A stretch of DNA of 34,057 bases from positions 1-34,057 of the forward strand of contig JACPGQ010000017.1 of assembly GCA_016188975.1 (NCBI GenBank), given 5' to 3'. The notes under the pieces were generated by a model that saw nothing but the letters and a program-made list of their open reading frames with translations, was not told the DNA's origin and searched no databases. The DNA is from Candidatus Levyibacteriota bacterium (GTDB lineage: Bacteria; Patescibacteriota; Microgenomatia; Levybacterales; UBA12049). The translations under genes and the position numbers were made by a program. Shown piece by piece: positions 14,751-22,162 of this stretch. How positions within the stretch are numbered: position 1 is the stretch's first letter; the number at the start of each line of letters is the position of its first letter.

Positions 14751-16169
14751 ATGGCAAGACGGGACAATCGATATTTGCCTCTTGAAGAGCTAACAGCGCT
14801 CACGCCCCTTGACGGGAGGTATCGGTCACAACTAGCTCAGCTTGCTACCTACCTCTCAGAATACAGCCTCATCCGTGTCCGTATTGAAGTTGAGGCGAAA
14901 TTTCTCTCGGCACTCACTTCACATGGCGTCATACGATCCTTTACTCCAGCTGAAAAAAAGCTTCTCGAGTCCTTAGGGCCTGAAACGACACTTGCTGATG
15001 AGAGAAAAGTAAAACATATCGAAGAGCGAACGAAACATGATGTCAAAGCTGTTGAGATCTACCTTCGGGAGAAGCTCTCAACAACGTCCCTGAAAGATGT
15101 TGTAGAAATGATTCATTTCGGCCTCACCTCAGAAGATGTCAATAACCTCTCCTATCGCTTAATGCTTAAAAGGGCTCTGGAAAACGTCATCCTCCCGAGC
15201 CTTGAGACGCTCCTCACAACGCTTGTTTCGCTTTCAGAGGAGTATAAAGCAACGCCTATGCTCGCCCGCACTCACGGACAAGCAGCTATACCAACGACCT
15301 TAGGAAAAGAGCTCGTCGTTTTTGCTTACCGGCTCGCAAAAGAAATATCCCGGCTTCGAAGCCTCCAGTTCTCAGGCAAACTTGCAGGTGCTGTTGGGAA
15401 CTACAATGCACTCAGCGTCGCATACGAAAAAGTGAATTGGCCAGAATTTGCCAAAACATTTTTAAAAGACTTAGACTTTTCCCAAAGCCTCGCAACAACA
15501 CAAACCAATATGTATGAAGATATTATCTCCTTCTTCCAAATCTTCCAGCGCATCAATAATATCCTTATCGATTTTGATCAGGATATGTGGCGCTACATCT
15601 CAGACGGATGGTTTGTGCAGGAAGTAAAAAGAGAGGAAATCGGCTCATCGACAATGCCCCAAAAGGTCAATCCCATTAGGTTTGAAAATAGTGAGGGAAA
15701 TCTCGGTATGGGAAACGCAATGATCGAGTTTTTTGTCCGGAAACTCCCCATTTCTCGTCTCCAACGTGACCTCTCTGATAGCACTGTCATTCGCAATTTT
15801 GGATCAGCGCTTGGCTACAGCTTGCTTGCTTATCAGGCTACACTTGACGGCCTAACAAGAGTGAAGCCAAACCTTCAAAAAATTGAGGAGGATTTACTGG
15901 AAGACTGGTCAATCTTAGCCGAAGCTGCCCAAACTATCCTCCGAAAAAACGGCGTCAACGATCCCTACTCACTCCTCAAAGGGCTCACACGGGGAGAAAA
16001 AATTACAAAGGCCCGCTGGAAGGAAATTATTCAAACGCTTCATATAGAGGAGGGTACTAAAAAGTCGCTTCTTTCGCTTTCTCCAAAAAAATACATCGGC
16101 CTCGCCCCTGAAATCGTTGAACAAACACTTGAAGAGATTGAAAAATCGAGAGTCACCCCTAAAGTATAG
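14751..16169 (+). CDS. purB: Adenylosuccinate lyase
   Basis: Cleaves SAICAR to AICAR and adenylosuccinate to AMP, releasing fumarate. The 472-residue protein belongs to the fumarase/aspartase superfamily. Visible motifs are PLDGRYRSQL at the N-terminus, MIHFGLTSEDVNNLSYRLML, LARTHGQAAIPTTLGKEL with the catalytic His, and the signature loop EIGSSTMPQKVNPIRFEN (about residues 295-312) with the catalytic Ser. This long form (about 450-475 residues) is the E. coli-like class. It opens the purine cluster, from a strong promoter at 14709-14737, and its stop codon lies within a 30-bp imperfect palindrome. Confidence 0.95.
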   Translation: MARRDNRYLPLEELTALTPLDGRYRSQLAQLATYLSEYSLIRVRIEVEAKFLSALTSHGVIRSFTPAEKKLLESLGPETTLADERKVKHIEERTKHDVKAVEIYLREKLSTTSLKDVVEMIHFGLTSEDVNNLSYRLMLKRALENVILPSLETLLTTLVSLSEEYKATPMLARTHGQAAIPTTLGKELVVFAYRLAKEISRLRSLQFSGKLAGAVGNYNALSVAYEKVNWPEFAKTFLKDLDFSQSLATTQTNMYEDIISFFQIFQRINNILIDFDQDMWRYISDGWFVQEVKREEIGSSTMPQKVNPIRFENSEGNLGMGNAMIEFFVRKLPISRLQRDLSDSTVIRNFGSALGYSLLAYQATLDGLTRVKPNLQKIEEDLLEDWSILAEAAQTILRKNGVNDPYSLLKGLTRGEKITKARWKEIIQTLHIEEGTKKSLLSLSPKKYIGLAPEIVEQTLEEIEKSRVTPKV

Positions 16170-16190
16170 TACTACATAGTAGTATACTTT
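16161..16190. repeat. 30-bp imperfect palindrome over the purB stop codon
   Basis: The left arm AAAGTATAGTACTA (16161-16174) and right arm TAGTAGTATACTTT (16177-16190) are complementary except at one position, with a 2-nt centre. The purB TAG (16167-16169) is inside it. It could act as a weak terminator or belong to the same short AT-rich palindrome class as 27656-27683. Confidence 0.55.
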
Positions 16191-16234
16191 GTGCAAAAAG
16201 ATGACAAAGCTATGAAATAAGGTTATGTTTTTGT

Positions 16235-16240
16235 TACAAT
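16235..16240 (+). promoter_or_regulatory. Candidate -10 box (TACAAT) for purE
   Basis: TTGTTACAAT lies 21 nt before the purE ATG. It would give a leader of about 15 nt without a clear Shine-Dalgarno. No -35 match was found, so confidence is modest. Confidence 0.4.
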
Positions 16241-16261
16241 CTCACTGTTAAGAGTTCCTAT

Positions 16262-16789
16262 ATGAAAGCACAAGTGGCAATTCTCGTTGGCTCAGATTCT
16301 GATCTTCCCGTGATGGCAAAAGCTGCGGCTGCCCTTGAGGAATTCGATATTCCTTTTACGATCACTGTTGCTTCAGCGCATCGTTCTCCAAAACGCACCA
16401 TTACCCTTGTTGATTCATTTTCCAAGCAAGGAGTAAAAGTTATCATCGCCGCTGCCGGAATGGCTGCGCATCTAGCCGGTGTCGTTGCGGCTCATTTTCA
16501 ACTGCCGGTCATTGGAGTACCACTCAAATCCAGCGCACTGAATGGCGTTGATTCCCTGTACTCGACAGTACAAATGCCACCAGGTATTCCTGTCGCAACA
16601 GTCGGTATCGATAGCGCACAAAACGCGGGTTTACTCGCGGTGCAGATACTTGCAACATCAGATAATGAACTTAAGAAAAAAATAATTGCCTATAAAAAAT
16701 CCTTGGCAGAGAAAGTTGAAAAAAAAGCCAAAATCCTGGAAGACAAAGGAATTTCACAATACATCAATGAACATCTTAAAAACAGTTAA
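16262..16789 (+). CDS. purE: N5-carboxyaminoimidazole ribonucleotide mutase (AIR carboxylase)
   Basis: Forms CAIR in step 6 of purine synthesis. The 175-residue protein has the PurE signature: [32 protein letters not shown] with the conserved [23 protein letters not shown], and [20 protein letters not shown] followed by [12 protein letters not shown]. No purK lies in the window; a class I PurE needs PurK product, while class II enzymes use AIR and CO2 directly. I cannot assign the class from sequence alone. The basic C-terminal tail ([20 protein letters not shown]) overlaps the purC start by 23 nt. Confidence 0.94.
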   Translation: MKAQVAILVGSDSDLPVMAKAAAALEEFDIPFTITVASAHRSPKRTITLVDSFSKQGVKVIIAAAGMAAHLAGVVAAHFQLPVIGVPLKSSALNGVDSLYSTVQMPPGIPVATVGIDSAQNAGLLAVQILATSDNELKKKIIAYKKSLAEKVEKKAKILEDKGISQYINEHLKNS

Positions 16790-17705
16790 TCTAACAGGCT
16801 TTGGCAAAAAGCACGTTGGGAAAGTGCGCGATTTCTATATCGTTGAAAACAAACGCATCCTTATCACGACTGACAGAATCTCAGCATTTGACGTAAACTT
16901 AGGCTATATACCGGAGAAAGGAAGAGTCCTAAACCTTCTTTCACAATTCTGGTTTGAAGAAACCAAAGACATCGTCCAAAACCATATGCTAAGTGTCCCT
17001 GATCCCAATGTCACTATCGCAAAAAACGCGACGCTTATTCCAATTGAGATGGTTGTGAGGGGGTATATCTCGGGAGTCACCGGAACATCCATTTGGGGAT
17101 CGTACGAGAAAGGAGAACGTGTGATCTATGGCATCACATTCCCGGAAGGGCTAAAGAAGAATCAGAAACTAAAAACGCCTGTTATCACCCCGACAACGAA
17201 AGCCGAAAAAGGACACGACGAACGGCTAACAAGGGAGGAGATAATCAAACGAAAAATCGTCCCGGATAAACTCTATAAACAAATAGAAAAAGCAGCACTC
17301 GCGCTTTTTGAGAGAGGAACGCGAATCTGTGCACGTTCGGGTCTGATGCTCGTTGACACCAAGTATGAGTTTGGGTTGGATAAAGATGGAAAACTCATGC
17401 TTATCGACGAGATTCACACTCCGGATTCTTCAAGATTCTGGATTAAAGCAACATACAAACAAAAATTCTCCGTAGGCGTTGAGCCTGAGAACTTTGATAA
17501 AGAATTCTTGCGCCTGTGGTACGCCAAAAGAGGATATAAGGGCGAGGGTAAACCGCCGGAAATGCCTTCTGCGCTTATGAAAAAAGTGAGTAAACGCTAC
17601 CAAGACGTCTTCCAGATGCTAACCGGTAAAAAACTTGGTACAATAGATGCTGATCTCCCCATTGAGAAACGAATTCAGAAAAATTTACAATCCTTGTCAT
17701 CCTGA
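16767..17705 (+). CDS. purC: SAICAR synthetase
   Basis: Joins CAIR and aspartate with ATP. The start at 16767 ([20 protein letters not shown]) is chosen because it aligns with the family N-terminus; an in-frame ATG at 16686 would add 27 residues inside purE. The 312-residue product is the longer, yeast-like SAICAR synthetase type. Motifs: GKVRDFYIV, LITTDRISAFDVNLGYIPEK, IEMVVRGYISGVTGTSIWGS, LMLIDEIHTPDSSRFW. It overlaps purE by 23 nt. The stop codon and last three codons are supplied by the palindromic repeat at 17694-17749, so the C-terminal LSS is repeat-derived. Confidence 0.94.
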   Translation: MNILKTVNLTGFGKKHVGKVRDFYIVENKRILITTDRISAFDVNLGYIPEKGRVLNLLSQFWFEETKDIVQNHMLSVPDPNVTIAKNATLIPIEMVVRGYISGVTGTSIWGSYEKGERVIYGITFPEGLKKNQKLKTPVITPTTKAEKGHDERLTREEIIKRKIVPDKLYKQIEKAALALFERGTRICARSGLMLVDTKYEFGLDKDGKLMLIDEIHTPDSSRFWIKATYKQKFSVGVEPENFDKEFLRLWYAKRGYKGEGKPPEMPSALMKKVSKRYQDVFQMLTGKKLGTIDADLPIEKRIQKNLQSLSS

Positions 17706-17749
17706 ACTTGGTTCAGGATCTAGATTCCGAAATAAATTCGGAATGACAA
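17694..17749. repeat. Palindromic repeat between purC and purF
   Basis: TTGTCAT (17694-17700) and ATGACAA (17743-17749) are the inverted ends. Inside are two hairpins, CCTGAAC-TTG-GTTCAGG and ATTCCGAA...TTCGGAAT. The ends and double-hairpin layout match the repeat inserted in purL (22391-22446). It provides the purC stop codon TGA (17703-17705). Confidence 0.8.
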
Positions 17750-17756
17750 AAGATTT

Positions 17757-19163
17757 ATGAAAGAAAAGTGTGCCGTCTTCGGAGTCTATGGACGCGATAT
17801 TGATGCTGCACGCTTAACGTATTTCGGGCTCTACGCACTCCAGCATCGGGGCCAGGAATCATCAGGCATCGCTGCATCAGATGGCAAACGAATAAATCTC
17901 CACAAAGCCATGGGGCTTGTTGCCCAAGTCTACAATGAACACGACTTCGATAAATTACACGGCTTTTTGGCAATCGGCCATAACCGCTATGCCACATTCG
18001 GCGGATCAACCGATGACCACATTCAGCCAGCTGCTGATCGGGAAATGAAAGTTGTCCTTGCACACAATGGCAATTTGCCCTCTATCGAAAAGCTTCGTAA
18101 ATTCCTCGTCTCAAAAGATATCTCAGTCAAAAATCTCAACGATTCAGAACTGATGCTTACGGTCATTAGTTACTTCCTTTCCCAAGGACAGACACTTGAG
18201 AAAGCTGTGACATACGCATTCCCCCTCTTTACGGGGGCTTTTAGTCTTTTGGTCATGACGAAAGATAAGATTGCTGCAGTGAGGGATCAATACGGCATCC
18301 GTCCTTTCTCAATCGGCACACTGAATCACACAGGCTACGTCTTCTCATCTGAAACCTGTGCCCTCGATACGGTAAATGCTAGGTACCTTCGGGACGTTTT
18401 GCCTGGAGAATTAGTGATTGCTGACAAACATGGCCTTCACTCGTATCAGCTTGCCAAACCTACTCCTAAGCTCGATATTTTTGAGTTTGTTTACTTCACC
18501 CGTCCAGACAGTATTCTTCTTGGTAAACGTGTTGCCGAGGTCAGGAAGAATCTCGGAAGAAACTTAGCCAGAGAAGCAAAAGTCAAGGCAGATGTTGTCA
18601 TCCCTGTCCCTGATTCCGCTGTCCCTGCAGCCTTAGGCTATGCCGAGGTATCAAAAATTCCCTTTGATTTCGGTCTTGTCAAAAATCGTTACATCGGAAG
18701 GACATTTATCATGCCTGACCAAAGGCTTCGAGATCGCGGAGTCCAGATGAAATTGAATCCGATTGGGGAAAGTATCAAAGGAAAACGAGTTGTCGTCATT
18801 GACGACTCGATCGTCCGCGGAACAACAGCGAAAAAACTCGTAAAGCTGCTTCGGGACGCAGGCGCGAAAGAAGTCCACTTGATGAGCAGTTGTCCACCAA
18901 CAAGGTTTCCTGATTTTTATGGCATTAATACGCCAACGCAAGCAGAACTGATTGCAGCCACCATGCCAATTCAGAAAATAAAAGAGTTTATTGGAGCAGA
19001 TTCTCTGCACTACCTCTCTTATAAGGGGCTTATTGATGCAACTGGTCTTCCCGAGGATACCTTCTGCACTTCCTGCTTTACGGGAATATACCCAATTGAT
19101 ATTGGCGAGAATGAGAAGCATATTAATCGCAATATTGAAGGATTCTTTCTGCCCCAGCACTGA
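17757..19163 (+). CDS. purF: Amidophosphoribosyltransferase
   Basis: First committed step: PRPP plus glutamine to phosphoribosylamine. The 468-residue protein is an Ntn-type glutaminase fused to a phosphoribosyltransferase. MKEKCAVFGVYGRD places the nucleophile Cys at residue 5, so a four-residue propeptide is removed. LQHRGQESSGIAASDG and HNRYATFGGSTD are glutaminase motifs; the PRPP loop is VVVIDDSIVRGTTAKKLVKL. The C-terminal FCTSCFTGIYPI keeps the CxxC of the iron-sulfur type, but the FPDFYG and LDIFEFVYF segments lack the cysteines I expect as the other two ligands. No Shine-Dalgarno: the 5' region is the repeat's right end. Confidence 0.95.
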   Translation: MKEKCAVFGVYGRDIDAARLTYFGLYALQHRGQESSGIAASDGKRINLHKAMGLVAQVYNEHDFDKLHGFLAIGHNRYATFGGSTDDHIQPAADREMKVVLAHNGNLPSIEKLRKFLVSKDISVKNLNDSELMLTVISYFLSQGQTLEKAVTYAFPLFTGAFSLLVMTKDKIAAVRDQYGIRPFSIGTLNHTGYVFSSETCALDTVNARYLRDVLPGELVIADKHGLHSYQLAKPTPKLDIFEFVYFTRPDSILLGKRVAEVRKNLGRNLAREAKVKADVVIPVPDSAVPAALGYAEVSKIPFDFGLVKNRYIGRTFIMPDQRLRDRGVQMKLNPIGESIKGKRVVVIDDSIVRGTTAKKLVKLLRDAGAKEVHLMSSCPPTRFPDFYGINTPTQAELIAATMPIQKIKEFIGADSLHYLSYKGLIDATGLPEDTFCTSCFTGIYPIDIGENEKHINRNIEGFFLPQH

Positions 19164-19186
19164 TGTACTATACAAATGTATTTTCG

Positions 19187-19317
19187 ATCAGTAAATTCGA
19201 ATATCTAAACACGAAATTCGAAACAAATTCAAATTATCAAATCTCAAAATATTTAAAATATTTGGATTTTAGTTATTTGGTATTGTTTAGAAATTAGATA
19301 TTAGAAATTAGGATTTC
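19187..19317. repeat. AT-rich intergenic repeat region between purF and purN
   Basis: Contains AATTCGAATATCTAAACACG followed by AAATTCGAAACAAATTC, the self-complementary AAATATTTAAAATATTT (19247-19263), and near-tandem AGAAATTAGATATTAGAAATTAG just before the purN ATG. I recognise the TCTAAACACGAAATTCGAA type as a widespread intergenic repeat. No gene fits in this gap, and no Shine-Dalgarno for purN is seen. Confidence 0.55.
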
Positions 19318-19917
19318 ATGAAAAATCTTGTTATCCTTATCTCAAATGCCGGAACCGGATCAAACCTACAGGCTATCGTAGATGCAATCAAAACAAAAAA
19401 CCTAAACGCCACAGTTCAAGCAGTCATAAGTGACAAGGATGATGCAAAGGGACTTAAGCGGGCAAGAAAACACAAAATCCCAACTGAAATCTGTTCCAAA
19501 AAAGAAACGCTACTTCCGACACTCCACAACCTACAACCTGACTATATTGTCCTTGCAGGCTGGAAGCAGATAATTACCGATGAGGTTCTCGCCGCGTACC
19601 AAAACCGCATCCTCAATCTCCACCCTGGAATTATCCCCGATACCTTCGAAGGGGATGTCAAGAATCCGGATGGAACAGATACACTATGGAATAGAGGTAT
19701 GTTTACCGATATTGCCATACAAAACGTTCTCTCGCAAAAAGCAACCTATGCCGGCTCTACTGTCCACTTCCTCAGTAGTAAATTTGATTTTGGCCCGGTG
19801 CTGGGAAGGACATTTGAAAAAGTAGAGCCTAATGATACAATCGAATCGCTCTATACGAGGCTTAAGAAAAAAGAAAACAAGTTATACGTTGAAGTGTTAC
19901 AGAAATTGTGTAACTAA
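19318..19917 (+). CDS. purN: Phosphoribosylglycinamide formyltransferase
   Basis: Uses 10-formyl-tetrahydrofolate to formylate GAR (step 3). The 199-residue protein starts with the nucleotide-binding ILISNAGTGSNLQAIVDAI. The catalytic Asn-His pair is in RILNLHPGIIPD and the catalytic Asp in YAGSTVHFLSSKFDFGPVLG. A stretch of about 30 residues between them (DTFEGDVKNPDGTDTLWNRG) is longer and different from E. coli PurN. Folate-dependent PurN is used rather than PurT. The upstream gap is filled by AT-rich repeats and the downstream gap by a composite palindromic repeat. Confidence 0.92.
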   Translation: MKNLVILISNAGTGSNLQAIVDAIKTKNLNATVQAVISDKDDAKGLKRARKHKIPTEICSKKETLLPTLHNLQPDYIVLAGWKQIITDEVLAAYQNRILNLHPGIIPDTFEGDVKNPDGTDTLWNRGMFTDIAIQNVLSQKATYAGSTVHFLSSKFDFGPVLGRTFEKVEPNDTIESLYTRLKKKENKLYVEVLQKLCN

Positions 19918-19918
19918 A

Positions 19919-20018
19919 ACCCCCTCACCTTGTATTCCTCTCCGAGAGGAGCGGACCGAGCGAAGCGAGGGAGCTCGCCTGCTTGACAGGCGCGGAAAGA
20001 GGATTAAGGAGAGGGTGA
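19919..20018. repeat. Composite nested palindromic repeat between purN and purD
   Basis: Outer arms CCCCTCACCTT (about 19920-19930) and AAGGAGAGGGTG (20006-20017) are inverted. Inside lie TCCTCTCCGAGAGGA, a CGAGCGAAGCGAGG segment and CGCCTGCTTGACAGGCG, so one palindrome seems to have landed within another. The AAGGAG at its right end is 17 nt from the purD ATG, too far to serve as a standard Shine-Dalgarno. Confidence 0.7.
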
Positions 20019-20028
20019 TTATTATTAT

Positions 20029-21327
20029 ATGAAGATACTCATCATCGGCTCAGGTGGTAGAGAGCATGCTTTGGCACAGGCTTATGCCAAATCCCATCGC
20101 GTCAAAAAAGTGCTCGTCGCGCCTGGCAATGACTTTATGGAAGAATCAAGCAGCAAGATTCACGTGTTTCCTCATATTTCACTCCTTGATTTTGATAGCA
20201 TCCTGGAGCTTGCAACAAAACATCAGGTTGATCTGGTAGATGTTGCCCAAGATAATGCTCTTGCCGAAGGATTCGTTGATAAATTTGCCAAACGGGGTTT
20301 TGCGGCATTTGGGCCACAAAAGGCTGCAGCTGAAATTGAGTGGAACAAACAGTGGGCGCGGGACTTTATGAAGAAATATCACCTCCCGATTCCACGATTT
20401 GAAGCGTTTACCAAGGCGTCAGACGCTGTCTCTTACGTCAACAAACTTCCCGAGCAAATGCTTTTCATCAAAGCATCAGGCCTAGCCTTCGGCAAAGGAG
20501 TACTAAGAGCGGAAACCAAAGATCAAGCACTAGTCGCAATCAAAGCGATGAAGCAGTTTTCTACTGCCGGAAAAACGTTTCTCATCGAAGAAGGGATGGT
20601 AGGTGAGGAGTTCTCGCTCTTTGCAATTTGTGATGGCAGAAGGTATATCATTGCCGGCACAGCACAGGATCATAAGACAGTGTATAACGCTGATCAAGGA
20701 CCAAATACCGGCGGCATGGGCTGTGCTGCGCCTACATCGCTTCTCAAAAAACAGACGATATCACAAATAAAAAGGCTCATCCTTAATCCTTTTATGCATG
20801 GTATGGGGAAGGAAGAGAGGCCGTATAGCGGCATCTTGTATCTCGGAGGGATGATGACAAAAGACGGACCAAAAATTGTCGAGTTTAATTCACGCTGGGG
20901 TGAACCTGAAGCAGATGTGATTCTTCCCGGTTTACAAACGGATTATGCGGATATTGTCCAGGCAGTTATGATGCAGGAGCTCATGACAACCTCCATAAAA
21001 TTCGATGACAAGGTCCGCGTGAGCGTTGCGGGATGCGCTCAAGGATACCCAGCCGATATCGAAAAAGCAAAAGGAAAGAAAATATATGGACTTCATGATG
21101 CCATGAAGCTCCCCGGCATAACAGTTTTTGGCGCAGGAATCAAACGAAAGGGAAATAACTACATTGTGAACGGCGGACGTATTTTCCACCTCGTCGCAGA
21201 AGGAAAAACTATAGCAGAAGCAAGAGAACGAGCCTATGCAGCAATGTCTCATATTTTTGTTGAAGGGAATAATCTCCACTACCGAACCGACATCGGATGG
21301 AGAGAAGTTGAAAGAATTCATGGTTAG
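20029..21327 (+). CDS. purD: Phosphoribosylamine--glycine ligase (GAR synthetase)
   Basis: ATP-grasp enzyme for step 2 (phosphoribosylamine plus glycine). The 432-residue length is normal. Motifs: ILIIGSGGREHALAQAYAKS at the N-terminus, the GPQKAAAEIEWNKQWARDFM segment, ATP-grasp lysine region LFIKASGLAFGKGV, GPNTGGMGCAAPTS, and EFNSRWGEPEADVILPGLQT carrying Mg2+ ligands. The N-terminal domain has VDVAQDNALAEGFVDKF where many homologues have GPE-P-L, a divergence noted also in other CPR-type sequences I recall. A hairpin at 21344-21385 follows. Confidence 0.95.
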   Translation: MKILIIGSGGREHALAQAYAKSHRVKKVLVAPGNDFMEESSSKIHVFPHISLLDFDSILELATKHQVDLVDVAQDNALAEGFVDKFAKRGFAAFGPQKAAAEIEWNKQWARDFMKKYHLPIPRFEAFTKASDAVSYVNKLPEQMLFIKASGLAFGKGVLRAETKDQALVAIKAMKQFSTAGKTFLIEEGMVGEEFSLFAICDGRRYIIAGTAQDHKTVYNADQGPNTGGMGCAAPTSLLKKQTISQIKRLILNPFMHGMGKEERPYSGILYLGGMMTKDGPKIVEFNSRWGEPEADVILPGLQTDYADIVQAVMMQELMTTSIKFDDKVRVSVAGCAQGYPADIEKAKGKKIYGLHDAMKLPGITVFGAGIKRKGNNYIVNGGRIFHLVAEGKTIAEARERAYAAMSHIFVEGNNLHYRTDIGWREVERIHG

Positions 21328-21343
21328 CATTATTTCATTGCTA

Positions 21344-21385
21344 CATTGTTAATAAAAACTGAAGACTGTTTTCGTCTTAACAATG
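21344..21385 (+). terminator. Hairpin after purD
   Basis: CATTGTTAA (21344-21352) pairs with TTAACAATG (21377-21385), and AGAC/GTCT can pair inside. It lies 16 nt after purD and before the hypothetical gene that interrupts the purine cluster. No T-run follows. Confidence 0.5.
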
Positions 21386-21413
21386 AGACGATAAATATTG
21401 GAATAATTTTTCT

Positions 21414-21944
21414 ATGACGGGACAAGACGAAAATCCTAAACCAGCAGACCAAGCAGTAAATCGGCACAAAATTATAAACGACGATCCTGAAGCAAGAGAT
21501 CGAAACCTTCAAGCATTCTTAAATAATGGAAACTTTAAGGCTGCTCTAACTGCACACAGAGTCTTCGATATGCAACGGCATGTTGGTAATCTATATAAAT
21601 GGTTTCCAGACTTTCAACCACCCAGCGATGTTCTACGTGAACTTATTGAGGCTGGAGATAAGGGAGGTCAATTTCGGTTAGACCAAGATCAATTACGACA
21701 AGTCGGAAAAAGGATGGAGCAAGGAAAAGATTACGTTAAAAATGCCTGGCTTTTTGTCGGGACACGAGAGGTTGTTGTTGGATATTATTATGGGATTAGA
21801 GCAGGTCATGTTATAAGGGATGTGATCTCAAAACAGGAACAAGATCAACGCATGCATGGAGAGGACTTTATGGAAGCTGCATTAAGCATAGAAGCCCCAC
21901 TGGCTGAAGAATCATTTAAGGGTATGTTCGCTCGATTTACTTAG
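21414..21944 (+). CDS. Hypothetical protein between purD and purL
   Basis: A 176-residue soluble protein of unknown family. It is polar and helical, with EARDRNLQAFLNNGNFKAAL, LYKWFPDFQPPSDVLREL, and a hydrophobic patch WLFVGTREVVVGYYYGIRAG. It ends at TAG 21942-21944. The following open frame (21962-22159) is in another phase but stays open back across this stop, so one frameshift near 21925 would fuse the two into a protein of about 245 residues. No Shine-Dalgarno is seen. It is not related to purine synthesis as far as I can tell. Confidence 0.5.
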   Translation: MTGQDENPKPADQAVNRHKIINDDPEARDRNLQAFLNNGNFKAALTAHRVFDMQRHVGNLYKWFPDFQPPSDVLRELIEAGDKGGQFRLDQDQLRQVGKRMEQGKDYVKNAWLFVGTREVVVGYYYGIRAGHVIRDVISKQEQDQRMHGEDFMEAALSIEAPLAEESFKGMFARFT

Positions 21945-21961
21945 TACAGCTTGATGCAGGG

Positions 21962-22159
21962 ATGAGTAGGGCTCTCTATGATTCTGACGAGACTGAAGGA
22001 AAGAAAGAGATTTTATCCGGGTTTATTCCTCGTTTTTGTGACAGAAAGTGGATCAATATAAATGAAAATACGAATCCACTACTTGCTATTACTGATCATG
22101 ACTTAAAAATTGAACATGTTGTTGACGTCAAACAATTTTCAGGATTGACTGGGAAATAA
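21962..22159 (+). CDS. Small hypothetical ORF, possibly the 3' part of a split gene
   Basis: Encodes 65 residues (MSRALYDSDETEGKKE, FIPRFCDRKWININENTNPL, ITDHDLKIEHVVDV). The frame is open upstream of its ATG through the stop of the preceding gene (reading SIYLVQLDAG before the ATG), which hints that it is the C-terminal part of the 21414 gene after a frameshift. It ends 3 nt before purL. No Shine-Dalgarno or promoter box precedes its ATG. Function unknown. Confidence 0.35.
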   Translation: MSRALYDSDETEGKKEILSGFIPRFCDRKWININENTNPLLAITDHDLKIEHVVDVKQFSGLTGK

Positions 22160-22162
22160 ATT

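Noticed and set aside
16170..16261. Possible purine riboswitch ahead of purE, or ahead of purB (14696-14750)
   Set aside because: The leaders predicted from the -10 boxes are 7-15 nt, too short for an aptamer, and no aptamer-like paired pattern was seen.
16686..16766. N-terminal extension of PurC by 27 residues
   Set aside because: The extension lies fully inside purE, is lysine-rich and does not match the PurC N-terminus; the ATG at 16767 does.
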